From contig CAIZPP010000044.1 of assembly GCA_903934875.1 (NCBI GenBank), forward strand, positions 1-62,021: a stretch of 62,021 bases of DNA. Direction: 5' to 3'. The position numbers and the translations under genes are program-made. Of this stretch, positions 43,932 to 52,174 are shown one piece after another. A model generated the notes under the pieces. That model saw only the letters and a list, made by a program, of their open reading frames with translations. It was not told the origin of the DNA and did not search any database. Source of the DNA: an uncultured Methylococcaceae bacterium (GTDB lineage Bacteria; Pseudomonadota; Gammaproteobacteria; Methylococcales; Methylococcaceae). How positions within the stretch are numbered: position 1 is the stretch's first letter; each line of letters starts with the position of its first letter.

Positions 43932-45386
43932 TTAAATCAAGACAACGTCGTACTGTTCCTGGGTGTATTGGGTTTCCACACGAAACTTGACGCTGACACC
44001 AAGAAAAGCTTCCAGTTCGGAGAGCATATCCGCCTCCTCGTCCAATAGTCGCTCCACAACTTCGTTGGAAGCCAAAACCAACAATTCCTGCACATTATAC
44101 TGGCGAACCTCGCGGATAATTTCACGGAAAATTTCCAAGCATACGGTTTCAGCCGTTTTCAACACCCCGCGTCCGCCACAACTGGGGCATGGCTCGCACA
44201 AAATATGCTCCAAACTCTCGCGGGTGCGCTTGCGGGTCATTTCCACTAGCCCCAGGGAAGAAACTGCACTGATGGCGCTTTTGGCATGATCTTTTTCCAG
44301 CCCCCGCTCCAAGGCATGCAGCACCGATTGTTTATGTTCGGCATCCCTCATGTCAATGAAATCGATGATGATGATCCCGCCAAGATTACGCAGCCGCAAT
44401 TGCCTGGCGATGGCTTGCGCCGCCTCTAGGTTAGTCTTGAAAATGGTCTCTTCCAAGTTGCGCCCGCCGACGAAGGCCCCGGTGTTCACGTCCACCGTAG
44501 TCATTGCCTCTGTCTGGTCGAATATCAGATAACCACCGGACTTAAGCACCACCTTGCGCTCCAGTGCGCGCTTTATCTCATCCTCCACCCCATATAGCTC
44601 AAACAATGGCCGTTCGCCAGCATAATGTTCGATCAATGAGAGGGATTCCGGCACAAACTCCTTGGCAAACTTATGCAATCGTGCGTGCGTTTCGCGGGAG
44701 TCCACGCGAATTTTTTCCACCCGGCTGCGCTGTAAATCGCGCAAAACTCTCATTGCCAGAGGCAAATCCTCATGCAGCAGGGTTTTGACCCGCGCCGTTT
44801 TGATCCTTTGGGCGGTGGAATTCCACATTTTATGCAGAAACAGCATATCAGCGCGCAGTGCTGCATCCTCCACGCCCTCAGCGGCCGTGCGGCAGATAAA
44901 ACCGCCGGTATTGTGTTCGCGCAGGAAGGTTTCCACCACCCCCCGCAATCTGACACGTTCTGACTCGCATTCGATACGCTGGGAAACCCCGCTAACTTTG
45001 CAATAGGGCATGAACACCTGGTAGACTGAAGGAATGGAGATATCCGTGGTCAGACGCGCCCCCTTGGCGCCAATCGGGTCCTTGATAACTTGCACCACCA
45101 CATCCTGGCCTTCTCTAAAAGCCAATTCTATCTGATCATGCACGGCGCGCGCCCTATCACTTGCGTTTACATCGGAAACATGCAGGAAAGCCGCTCGCTC
45201 CAAGCCTATGTCCACAAATGCCGCCTGCATACCGGGCAACACCCGGCAGACTCTGCCCTTATAAACATTGCCGACCAAGCCCCTCTTGCGGGTTCGTTCG
45301 ATCAAGACTTCCTGTAACACACCATTCTCAACAATGGCGATTCGAGTTTCCGGCGGGGTGACATTGATCAGAATTTCATCGCTCAT
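43932..45386 (-). CDS. rng: Ribonuclease G
   Basis: 484 residues from ATG 45386 (MSDEILINVTPPETRIA, the family start; the open frame extends 12 codons upstream). Endonuclease of the RNase E/G family for 16S rRNA 5' maturation and mRNA decay. S1 domain (about 35-125, DIGLERAAFLHVSD), catalytic aspartates in AMTTVDVNTGAF and IIIIDFIDM, and zinc-link CPSCGGRG. Complete and first of rng-yhdP. The divergent rdgC starts 181 bp away. Confidence 0.96.
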   Translation of the reverse strand: MSDEILINVTPPETRIAIVENGVLQEVLIERTRKRGLVGNVYKGRVCRVLPGMQAAFVDIGLERAAFLHVSDVNASDRARAVHDQIELAFREGQDVVVQVIKDPIGAKGARLTTDISIPSVYQVFMPYCKVSGVSQRIECESERVRLRGVVETFLREHNTGGFICRTAAEGVEDAALRADMLFLHKMWNSTAQRIKTARVKTLLHEDLPLAMRVLRDLQRSRVEKIRVDSRETHARLHKFAKEFVPESLSLIEHYAGERPLFELYGVEDEIKRALERKVVLKSGGYLIFDQTEAMTTVDVNTGAFVGGRNLEETIFKTNLEAAQAIARQLRLRNLGGIIIIDFIDMRDAEHKQSVLHALERGLEKDHAKSAISAVSSLGLVEMTRKRTRESLEHILCEPCPSCGGRGVLKTAETVCLEIFREIIREVRQYNVQELLVLASNEVVERLLDEEADMLSELEAFLGVSVKFRVETQYTQEQYDVVLI

Positions 45387-45567
45387 CACGGGTAACGCTT
45401 TTATCAGATCGCATGGCTTCATTTTCTCGATTCTTTCTAACTCCGCGCATTGTAGCAGCGAGAGCGGTATTTAGCCGATATGTCAAACAATGTTTCCAGT
45501 AGGTGACAAATCCGTCTATAAACCTGATAATCTGTTTTTTTTAGTTAACTCAAGGCAAAAATCCTGA

Positions 45568-46482
45568 ATGTGGTTCAAAAACCTTTCTTTGTTACGCTTC
45601 ACTGAAGCCTTCACCCTCAGCGCGGAAGCACTGCAAGAACGCTTGGAAACAGGCCGTTTCCAGCCCTGTGGCAGTCTGCAACCGATGAGCTACGGTTGGA
45701 CCGCGCCGCTAGGGCGGGACGATGGGCCGCTAGTCCACGCCACAGGCGGGCGATTCATGATCTGTGCCTTGCGGGAAGAGAAAATTCTTCCCGCTTCCGT
45801 GGTCAATGAGATACTCACTGAAAAAATCGCCGAGATAGAAGAACGCAAAGGGACTCCTGTGCGTAAAAAAGAGCGCGAAGCGCTACGCGAAGATATCATC
45901 CATGAGCTGTTGCCGCGTGCTTTCAGTTTCACGCGCAAACTCTATGCCTACATCGACCCTGTGGCCGGCTGGCTGGTGGTGGACAGCGCCAGTGCCAAAA
46001 AATCCGAAGAACTGGCCTCTTGGCTGCGCCGTTGCCTGGAATCGCTGCCGGTGGCCTTGCCTTCGGTACAGGAGCGCCCCGCTTCCGTGATGACCCGCTG
46101 GCTGGCTGATGGAGCCCCGCCTGCCGACATCGCCATCGAAAGTGAATGCGAACTGCGGGCCACTGACGAGGAGGGCGCTACCATCCGTTGCAAAAATCAC
46201 GATCTGTCCGCGCCAGAAATTCAGAATCACCTGGAAGCCGGCAAAGAAGTTGTCAAACTTGCGGTAAACTGGAACGACAGGCTCGGTTTTGTGCTAGATG
46301 ATACCTTGGGCATCAAACGGCTACGCTTCCTTGATGCGATCCAAGATCAGGCCACTGACATCGAAGCCGCCGATGAGGCGGAGCGCTTTGATGCCGATTT
46401 TTCCATCATGAGCTTGGAGTTGGCCGCCTTTCTGCCCAAATTGCTGGAACTTTTCGGCGGCGAAAACACCTTAAAGAAATAG
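45568..46482 (+). CDS. rdgC: Recombination-associated protein RdgC
   Basis: 304 residues, as in E. coli (303). A ring-forming, non-specific duplex-DNA-binding protein that restrains RecA. Family start MWFKNLSLLRFTE and blocks YGWTAPLGRD, ILPASVVNEILTEKIAEIEE and LPRAFSFTRKLYAYID are all present. Transcribed away from rng. Confidence 0.96.
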   Translation: MWFKNLSLLRFTEAFTLSAEALQERLETGRFQPCGSLQPMSYGWTAPLGRDDGPLVHATGGRFMICALREEKILPASVVNEILTEKIAEIEERKGTPVRKKEREALREDIIHELLPRAFSFTRKLYAYIDPVAGWLVVDSASAKKSEELASWLRRCLESLPVALPSVQERPASVMTRWLADGAPPADIAIESECELRATDEEGATIRCKNHDLSAPEIQNHLEAGKEVVKLAVNWNDRLGFVLDDTLGIKRLRFLDAIQDQATDIEAADEAERFDADFSIMSLELAAFLPKLLELFGGENTLKK

Positions 46483-46516
46483 ACTTAAAAGCTTTACCGT
46501 AATGCTAGGCAACACC

Positions 46517-47803
46517 ATGACTATTCCACGCGCCGCAAGACTTATCCTAAGCGGTTTTATGCTGAGTTTACTGCCCCTGTCCGCCATCTCCGAATCGCTC
46601 AGCCTGCCTCCGGCAGGTTCGGATTTGGTGGGGAGGATTCGCTATATCAAAGCGCTGCAAGGCGACACATTGATCGACATCGCCCACCGCAATAGCGTGG
46701 GCCAGGATGAAATTGTGATGGCCAACCCCACGGAAAGCCGCTACTATTGGGTTCCGGGAGAAGGCACAAAAGTGAAAATACCCGACCAGTTCATACTTCC
46801 CGACGCACCGCGCGTTGGTATCGTCGTGAACATTCCTGAAATGCGGCTTTACTATTTCCCGCCCGGAGCAAATAAGGAAGCACCCACCGAGGTCATCACC
46901 TATCCGATTAGCATCGGGCGCATGGACTGGAAGTCTCCGCTGGGTGTGACCAAAATAGTCGAAAAGATCAAAGACCCCACTTGGACTCCCCCTGAATCGA
47001 TCAAGAAGGAACATGCCCTAGACGGCGAAATCCTGCCTGATGTGGTACCTGCTGGCCCGGACAATCCGCTAGGCCAGTTCGCCATGCGCTTGGGAGTGAA
47101 AGGCAGTTACCTGATTCACGGCACCGGGCAGACCAAGGCCGACGGCATAGGCATGATGGTGACGCATGGTTGCATGAGGATGTATCCAGAAGACGTGGCG
47201 CAACTGTTTCCCATAGTCAGCTTGGGAACACAAGTCAACCTAGTGAACCAACCCGTAAAACTTGGCTGGTATGGCGATATGCTTTACATCGAAGTGAGCC
47301 AGCCTTTGGATGATGACAACCTCAACTATAAGCAGTTGCTGAGCCAGGCGACTGTCCTAATCCAGAAAAAAACCGCAGACCGCCCCGATTTTGTTCTTAA
47401 CGGCGAGGCATTGAAGCACGCGTTGGAAAAGCCCGACGGTATTCCCACGGCGATTTCAGGCCGTGTGTCAACGACTATCCAAGCCGCCAACCCCGGACAA
47501 CAGCCCCAGCAAAACATCCCGCCGGTCATACAGGGTGGCGGACAGCCCGGTGCGGCGGTCCAAGCCAAACCTGATGCTGTTCCTGGACCAGCGCCCAGCC
47601 AATCCAGTCAAGTGGCAATACCGAACACTCAACCCGCTGCTCCGGTCGCCGTTCCGTCGTCCGGCCCGGTCACAATGACCAACCAAAGCGCTCCGCCGCA
47701 GCAAAGGCCAGCCGCCACTAACCCGGCGGAGGCCCGACCCGGCCCTTCGATAATCCCCGCCAACTCCAAATCGGAACAACAACTGCTGCCGCCCATATAC
47801 TAA
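46517..47803 (+). CDS. L,D-transpeptidase (YkuD/ErfK family) with LysM-like domain
   Basis: 428 residues from ATG 46517, preferred over ATG 46502 because AGG lies 8 bp before it. Signal peptide (about 1-25), LysM-like segment (ALQGDTLIDIAHRNSVGQDEIVMANP), then the YkuD catalytic domain with HGTG and the nucleophile cysteine in VTHGCMRM. The last 130 residues are low-complexity P/Q/A-rich, probably a flexible cell-wall linker. Forms 3-3 cross-links or attaches lipoproteins in the periplasm; which one cannot be told from sequence. Confidence 0.9.
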   Translation: MTIPRAARLILSGFMLSLLPLSAISESLSLPPAGSDLVGRIRYIKALQGDTLIDIAHRNSVGQDEIVMANPTESRYYWVPGEGTKVKIPDQFILPDAPRVGIVVNIPEMRLYYFPPGANKEAPTEVITYPISIGRMDWKSPLGVTKIVEKIKDPTWTPPESIKKEHALDGEILPDVVPAGPDNPLGQFAMRLGVKGSYLIHGTGQTKADGIGMMVTHGCMRMYPEDVAQLFPIVSLGTQVNLVNQPVKLGWYGDMLYIEVSQPLDDDNLNYKQLLSQATVLIQKKTADRPDFVLNGEALKHALEKPDGIPTAISGRVSTTIQAANPGQQPQQNIPPVIQGGGQPGAAVQAKPDAVPGPAPSQSSQVAIPNTQPAAPVAVPSSGPVTMTNQSAPPQQRPAATNPAEARPGPSIIPANSKSEQQLLPPIY

Positions 47804-47805
47804 TA

Positions 47806-47923
47806 CAGCGTTTTCAACATCAAAGAGTTACTTGTTGATTTGTATCATTTTGCAAAGCACAGACACAGAGGATGGTTTGATTGAGTGTCCTTTATTATTT
47901 TTCTTTGTTAAGAAAAAACGCTG
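47806..47923 (+). repeat. 118-bp MITE-like element, type B (copy B3)
   Basis: CAGCGTTTTCAACATCAAAGAG to AAAAAACGCTG, 2 bp after the transpeptidase stop. The tail ACATAAATGCAAATCGGGACATCT, then GTAGTGACACATAGGCC, continues to about 47990 and matches the tail of B2. Confidence 0.85.
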
Positions 47924-48131
47924 TACATAAATGCAAATCGGGACATCTAGCAATGTAGTGACACATAGGCCTTTACTTGTTGAGTTTCAAAAATTGTAGT
48001 GATTAGGGAGTAGATCAATGCATTCATCGAATTGGATGGCAGGTAAAAAGAAAACGGTCCCGCAACCAACACTGATATGCCTGATTTTTAGCCCCTACAT
48101 ACTTAGGCGATTTACAAAAATGTTTATACCA

Positions 48132-48180
48132 AGTAGAAGCGGCTTCCAGCCGCTTAAAGCGGCAAGATGCTGCTTCTACT
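48132..48180. repeat. Hairpin AGTAGAAGC
   Basis: AGTAGAAGCGGCTTCCAGCC faces GGCAAGATGCTGCTTCTACT. The stretch 47990-48131 holds nothing I can assign. Confidence 0.5.
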
Positions 48181-48266
48181 TTTGGGAGTTTATTTATCGG
48201 AAATCGCCTCACTGTCAGCCTGTAAATAAAAAACATTTCCTGGCGCAGCAGCAACAATTTTATTAT

Positions 48267-48404
48267 CGTTCCCACGGTCCCCGTGGGAATGCTGCCTTCG
48301 ACGCTCCGCGTTGAGTTTCTCTCCAATGGCCATACCTTTTCCCTCAAAAAAACAGTCGGACGCAGAGCGTCCGTGGAGGCATTCCCACGCGGAGCGTGAG
48401 AACG
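48267..48404. repeat. Inverted repeat CGTTCCCACG...CGTGAGAACG
   Basis: CGTTCCCACGGTCCCCGTGGG and GGACGCAGAGCGTCCGTGG, then GCATTCCCACGCGGAGCGTG. A dispersed repeat known in style from many gammaproteobacterial genomes. Confidence 0.55.
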
Positions 48405-48413
48405 ATGTAAATT

Positions 48414-48476
48414 ATGATATGCGTTTAAATGATTGGTTGGCATACATTTGTGAAAAGGGTATGTGAATCATGGGAA
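48414..48476 (-). repeat. Type A outer flank without a core element
   Basis: GCGTTTAAATGATTGGTTGGCATACATT, then GGTATGTGAATCATGGG, the same as 29581-29640, but followed by a family C repeat instead of a type A core. Confidence 0.55.
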
Positions 48477-48481
48477 AATCA

Positions 48482-48554
48482 TTAGACTCTATCAGAAACC
48501 GCCCTTTGGTTGAGCAGTGGCGCGGACGCTAGCTAGGTTTATGATAATGTCTAT
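48482..48554. repeat. Family C inverted repeat (copy C3)
   Basis: TTAGACTCTATCAGAAACC to AGGTTTATGATAATGTCTA, the most diverged copy. The 110 bp after it hold no gene. Confidence 0.55.
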
Positions 48555-48668
48555 TATGTACATATTCCCATGTCACTCTAAAAATGCTTGATAGGTAAGA
48601 TGGGCAAAGGCAGCTAGGCCGTGCCCATCCTACACTTTTATGTCCAATTTTGCAGTGATTGAGACCGC

Positions 48669-49016
48669 TTACTCGCAGTCCCCCAATTGGAGCAAAGCCG
48701 TTTCGTACGCGCTTTGATCGTCAGGGTTCTTCTTAATATTGGCCTTCAGCGTGTTCAGCTTGTCTTCGGTAGGCTTCAGGCGTTTGTTGATGGCATCCAG
48801 TTCCGGTGCCAAGGAATTCAGCTTGCCCTGATCATGCTGTTGATGGGCGATAAACAACTGCACTTGGATTTTTTTCTTTGCGCATTGTTCCGCATGGTGT
48901 TGCTTGTCCAACGCAATGGCCGCATCAACATCGGGGCTGGCGGCAAAAGCGGGAGAGGTCGCGGCGAAATGACTGGCGAACGTGAATAAAAACAATGGAA
49001 ACAAATGCTTACCCAT
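48669..49016 (-). CDS. Small exported protein of unknown function
   Basis: 115 residues with a clear signal peptide (FPLFLFTFASHFAATSPAFA, cut near residue 25). The mature part is charged and helical, probably a coiled coil (KKKIQVQLFIAHQQHDQGKL, LDAINKRLKPTEDKLNTL), with two cysteines (near residue 45 and at the C-terminus) that could form a disulfide. I do not recognise a family with confidence. Periplasmic. Confidence 0.7.
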   Translation of the reverse strand: MGKHLFPLFLFTFASHFAATSPAFAASPDVDAAIALDKQHHAEQCAKKKIQVQLFIAHQQHDQGKLNSLAPELDAINKRLKPTEDKLNTLKANIKKNPDDQSAYETALLQLGDCE

Positions 49017-49122
49017 AAATACCTCGTTTATGTTGAAGTAGGCCCGCTTGATGCGATGTCTGTTTTTGATGTTACTCGCAACTATCTAAGCACATTGGCT
49101 GGCATAAAGGAGAAAAATTTAA

Positions 49123-49128
49123 TATAAT
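49123..49128 (+). promoter_or_regulatory. Probable -10 element of the tRNA-Leu gene
   Basis: TATAAT, 11 bp before the tRNA. The best -35 match at 17 bp is TGGCAT (49100-49105), weak. Confidence 0.55.
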
Positions 49129-49139
49129 GTCTACATATT

Positions 49140-49226
49140 GCCGAGATGGCGAAACTGGTAGACGCACCAGACTCAAAATCTGGCGGTGGTGACACCGTGC
49201 CGGTTCGATTCCGGCTCTCGGTACCA
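49140..49226 (+). tRNA. tRNA-Leu(CAA), attachment site of the downstream island
   Basis: 87 nt including the encoded CCA. Acceptor GCCGAGA pairs with TCTCGGT; the anticodon stem CCAGA/TCTGG closes the loop CTCAAAA, giving anticodon CAA. The variable arm (GGCGGTGGTGACACCGT) is long, as in class II tRNAs, and the T arm is CCGGTTCGATTCCGG. A broken integrase lies about 320 bp downstream, so this is the probable insertion site. Confidence 0.95.
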
Positions 49227-49259
49227 ATTAGGGATTCCAAGCAGTCCCAAGCAGCACCA

Positions 49260-49295
49260 AAACCCGCAAGCTTCAAGGCTTTGCGGGTTTTTTAT
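49260..49295 (+). terminator. Intrinsic terminator of tRNA-Leu
   Basis: AAACCCGCAAGCTTCAAGGC, then TTTGCGGGTTTTTTATT: a GC-rich stem (ACCCGCAA/TTTGCGGGT) followed by six T residues, 34 bp after the tRNA. Confidence 0.88.
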
Positions 49296-49322
49296 TGTGC
49301 CAAGCCGTACCATCTGATACCG

Positions 49323-49430
49323 TCTAAGCCCCGCTTCAAGCAGATGCCAAACTAGCGACTTGGCAAAGTCGCGCAAGTCGATGGGCAAAACTACAAAATC
49401 CCTGCTCATTCGCTGATCTCCTGATAAGTT
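49323..49430 (-). pseudogene. Diverged 5' fragment of the 404-residue island gene
   Basis: Matches 52090-52195 over about 105 bp with scattered differences. It includes the ribosome site (reading TATCAGGAGATCAGCGA on the minus strand), the ATG at 49409 and about 27 codons (MSRDFVVLPIDLRDFAKSL...), plus the tail end of the DUF4365 frame. It then runs into tRNA-proximal sequence. A relic of a second, non-identical copy of the operon at 50-52.7 kb. Confidence 0.75.
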
Positions 49431-49438
49431 AAGGATTT

Positions 49439-49531
49439 TCCGTTCGCCCTGAGCTTGTCGAAGGGTGGAGGGAAAATCCCCATATCATTGATCGTTAGGC
49501 CGTTCATGGTTCGACAGGCTCACCACGAACG
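49439..49531. repeat. GTTCGCCCTGAGCTTGTCGAAGG palindrome (second copy)
   Basis: CGTTCGCCCTGAGCTTGTCG, then CCGTTCATGGTTCGACAGG and CACGAACGGC. Same as 3386-3452. Confidence 0.6.
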
Positions 49532-49549
49532 GCTAAACTTAATGGCAGT

Positions 49550-49806
49550 GAGCCATCGCCGGGAAACCATGCCCAGTGATTTGCGTTTTGGTGTCGTAAG
49601 CCATTCGCTTGAGTGCCGCGTTGACTATCGCCTCGGACATGGGTTTTTTTTAGATCGCGGCCCGGAAAGACATGTTGACCGTTGCCGGTTAGGGCGTGAA
49701 GTTCGCGTAAGATAGCCACGGCTTGCCGCGCCAGCGGGACAAGGTGTTCGGCATGAGTTTTGGCCCATGTGGGTTGGTACTTGGCGAACCATTCCCGCGC
49801 TATCAC
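49550..49806 (-). pseudogene. Fragment of a P4-type tyrosine integrase
   Basis: Reads AREWFAKYQPTWAKTHAEHL, then PLARQAVAILRELHALTGNG, VFPGRDLKK, and after a one-base slip PMSEAIVNAALKRMAYDTKT and ITGHGF. This is the catalytic-domain segment of tRNA-integrating P4-family integrases, ending at the HxxR region. The N-terminal DNA-binding part and the catalytic tyrosine are missing. The run of eight T residues at 49646-49653 marks the slip. Immobile unless another integrase acts on the ends. Confidence 0.75.
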
Positions 49807-49817
49807 TTCAAACTAAA

Positions 49818-49837
49818 AAGCCAGCATTTACGCTGGC
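49818..49837. terminator. Hairpin AGCCAGC/GCTGGCT
   Basis: AGCCAGC and GCTGGCT around a 6-base loop, between the integrase fragment and the operon. No T-run. Possibly terminates the minus-strand operon. Confidence 0.4.
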
Positions 49838-49941
49838 TTAAGAACTTAGTTGGATTGTGTGGAACGGGTGTTTGGGATGAAGTCTATCGAACTAAAATAA
49901 GTCATACAATAAATACATATAGTTATGAATTTCATATAAAT

Positions 49942-49967
49942 TTATGCCCCCAAATATGCCCCCATAA
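49942..49967. repeat. Tandem ATGCCCCCA repeats
   Basis: TTATGCCCCCA, then AATATGCCCCCATAA: two direct ATGCCCCCA units 12 bp apart, in the integrase-side flank. Possible recombinase or excisionase binding sites. Otherwise 49838-50072 is AT-rich and empty. Confidence 0.4.
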
Positions 49968-50072
49968 AAATGATGTTGCCCATTTTTTAGAGGTTTTTGG
50001 TTTGGCAAAGTCTATCTTTTGTTAAAAAATATTATAAGAAATTTTAACATTTCTGTTTGGCATAGACGACGT

Positions 50073-50963
50073 TCATTTCAAATCGGCTGGGATGGTTCTT
50101 GACTCAACCCGATTAGCCGCCTCAAAAATGGCATACATGCTAACTTGGGACAAATCTGCTTTTTCGATGAGCGAACTCAGATACGCCTTTGAGCGGGAGG
50201 TAACGCCGTTTCTTTGGCATACCAGCCAAGCCACGGCTTCAGCCTCCATTTCGCATAAAGCATCATCCAAAGTAGAACGGTCAGGCCAGCGGCCTTTTGA
50301 TTCTCGTCCGACATGCCCACAGTAGATATGTCCCAACTCATGGGCCAAGGTTGCAAAACGGGTAGGGAGGTCGTGCTTCTTGTTCACTTTTACCTGAAAT
50401 GGAACTTTGGGATTAGCACTGTTAAATTCTGGTCGTATACCTAACCCTAAAGCCGTTCCCGCCAATAATACGCCGTATTGGTCTGTCTCGTTCACTGCAA
50501 CGCCATATTTCTCAGCCGCTTTTATAGTATTGTCATAGGTCTTCTTGTCGATTTTCCCGGTTGCGAATAACGGTGAATCCGCCTCACCAACGATGTCTTG
50601 ACCTTCCGTATCGCCAAATTCAAAAACGAAACGGACAGGGCCAAAAGGTTGCAGAATGACAATAGGAATGGCCCCCGGCATGACACGCCGCCCTATCGAC
50701 TGCCATTTCTTCCGGCTTGCCACTGCCGAAGCGCCAGGGCGTTGAACCCGCACCAGCATGGCGTTATAAACCGATAGGTTGCTAAACTTTTCAGCGAAAT
50801 TTAGGAATTCGTCAAAAGCCGATGCTCCCCGTTCGATAAACGCTTGTTGAAACAACCCGTCAATGGCCGATGCGCAATCCTCAAAATGTGCCAGTCGCAA
50901 TTCACCTTGCCCATGATGGTGTTGTTCTGGTTCGTCTGTGAACAATAACCCCTGTGCATTCAT
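50073..50963 (-). CDS. ArdC/ImmA-like zinc metallopeptidase
   Basis: 296 residues. The N-terminal half (FSNLSVYNAMLV, then ASRKKWQSIGRRVMPGAIPI) resembles the ArdC ssDNA-binding/antirestriction region. The C-terminal half is a zincin with TLAHELGHIYCGH (HExxH plus a later H) and the third ligand candidate in EMEAEAVAWLV, as in ImmA/IrrE peptidases. It overlaps the gene before it by 4 bp (ATGA), so it is the last gene of a coupled three-gene operon. ArdC proteins counter host restriction during DNA entry; ImmA-type proteins cut repressors. Which applies is open. Confidence 0.78.
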   Translation of the reverse strand: MNAQGLLFTDEPEQHHHGQGELRLAHFEDCASAIDGLFQQAFIERGASAFDEFLNFAEKFSNLSVYNAMLVRVQRPGASAVASRKKWQSIGRRVMPGAIPIVILQPFGPVRFVFEFGDTEGQDIVGEADSPLFATGKIDKKTYDNTIKAAEKYGVAVNETDQYGVLLAGTALGLGIRPEFNSANPKVPFQVKVNKKHDLPTRFATLAHELGHIYCGHVGRESKGRWPDRSTLDDALCEMEAEAVAWLVCQRNGVTSRSKAYLSSLIEKADLSQVSMYAIFEAANRVESRTIPADLK

Positions 50964-52174
50964 GATTCGCCAAAAATCTCGTTTTGGGTGACTCTCTCAT
51001 TAGTGGAGTCTGGATGTTCGGACCGTTCAACCGGTTTGCCCGCCTCAATCGGGAGAATCAATTCAAAGCGTGAAATTTCGGACATTTGCCGTGGCTGTCG
51101 CCCTTGCTGAAGTTTGCCGGCCACTTGCACATAAGCCCCTTCTGTCATGTGCGCTTTGTCGGCTTTTGCGTAGTCATCCGCCGAGAGTGCGACTCTGGCG
51201 CGGATGCTCTCCCCTTCTTGAAGTAGCAAGGCAAGAATCACCTCGCCAGACCGCCGCCCATCCTCGCCCATTTCTCCGCAAAGGCGTTCAACGGTTCCGA
51301 TAAAGCTCTCTTTCATGTGACCGTCAAAGAAACGCAATTCCCGGCGAACTTCTTCTATGCGCCCGAAATAGTCGCGCTGAAATCGCAAAGGCAGCTTGTC
51401 CGCCTCTGCAACCGGCTCCACAACAGACCAGTCAAAAGCCACATCCAGAGAGTTATCCAAGGCTTCATCATAGAATTGGGTCAACGCTTCGCAAAGGTTC
51501 GAGGAAAGCAAAGGGTTCGATTCTTGTTTGAGCGATTCCACAAGACGATCCAAGGTATCCGCTTCAATCGCCCTGATAAGCTGCTCCATGCCACGCCGTA
51601 GCGCAAGCGTCACACGCCGGACAAATGGCAGACAGCTATCGTCCAAGGCAAGCATTCCTTGCACATCCAGCGCATGGATGGGGCAAGACACGCGAAGCAC
51701 AAAGCTCCCCGCCTCGGTCTGGCCAAAGCGTGATTTTTCGATCAGTTGTTGCGCCTCGGTCAAAGTCAGGCGCGGATGGTGGTAACGTGGGCGCATCACC
51801 GTACAAGCCGCCGCTTTCAGCAATTGCTGCACCCCGGCAAGCAGCGAACCCGCAAAGCCAAGCGGCAATGAACGGTCCCCAATATCGGAGAAAACCCGGA
51901 AGCGCAAGGTGTCATCACGGACAGCCTGGGCGCGGACTCGCAATGCATCGGGTCGTTCAAGCAACATGTCTCCCAGCTTTTCCAATACACGAGTCGTTGA
52001 TTCCAAATAATCGGGGGCATCCACGTTCATTGGAAAAACCAACTGTCGGCGCGGGAAATTAGGGTTTTGCAAGACATAAAGCCTGTCAGTAAGCCCCGCT
52101 TCAAGCAAATGCCAGCCTAGGGATTTGGCAAAGTCGCGCAGGTCGATGGGCAAAACTACAGTATCCCGGCTCAT
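50960..52174 (-). CDS. Unknown 404-residue island protein
   Basis: No family recognised. Begins MSRDTVVLPIDLRDFAKSLGWHLLEAG and reads as a soluble, mixed alpha/beta protein without membrane helices, P-loop or nuclease motif. The last 70 residues (GEVILALLLQEGESIRARVALS, AYVQVAGKLQQGRQPR, ISRFELILP) look like a compact beta barrel, possibly nucleic-acid binding; that is inference. It overlaps both neighbours by 4 bp (DUF4365 upstream, metallopeptidase downstream). A diverged copy of its 5' end lies beside the tRNA at 49323-49430, so the gene has had relatives at this site before. Confidence 0.75.
   Translation of the reverse strand: MSRDTVVLPIDLRDFAKSLGWHLLEAGLTDRLYVLQNPNFPRRQLVFPMNVDAPDYLESTTRVLEKLGDMLLERPDALRVRAQAVRDDTLRFRVFSDIGDRSLPLGFAGSLLAGVQQLLKAAACTVMRPRYHHPRLTLTEAQQLIEKSRFGQTEAGSFVLRVSCPIHALDVQGMLALDDSCLPFVRRVTLALRRGMEQLIRAIEADTLDRLVESLKQESNPLLSSNLCEALTQFYDEALDNSLDVAFDWSVVEPVAEADKLPLRFQRDYFGRIEEVRRELRFFDGHMKESFIGTVERLCGEMGEDGRRSGEVILALLLQEGESIRARVALSADDYAKADKAHMTEGAYVQVAGKLQQGRQPRQMSEISRFELILPIEAGKPVERSEHPDSTNERVTQNEIFGES

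Noticed and set aside
47990-48314. 98-residue open frame
   Set aside because: Composed of a MITE tail and two dispersed hairpins; no protein pattern.
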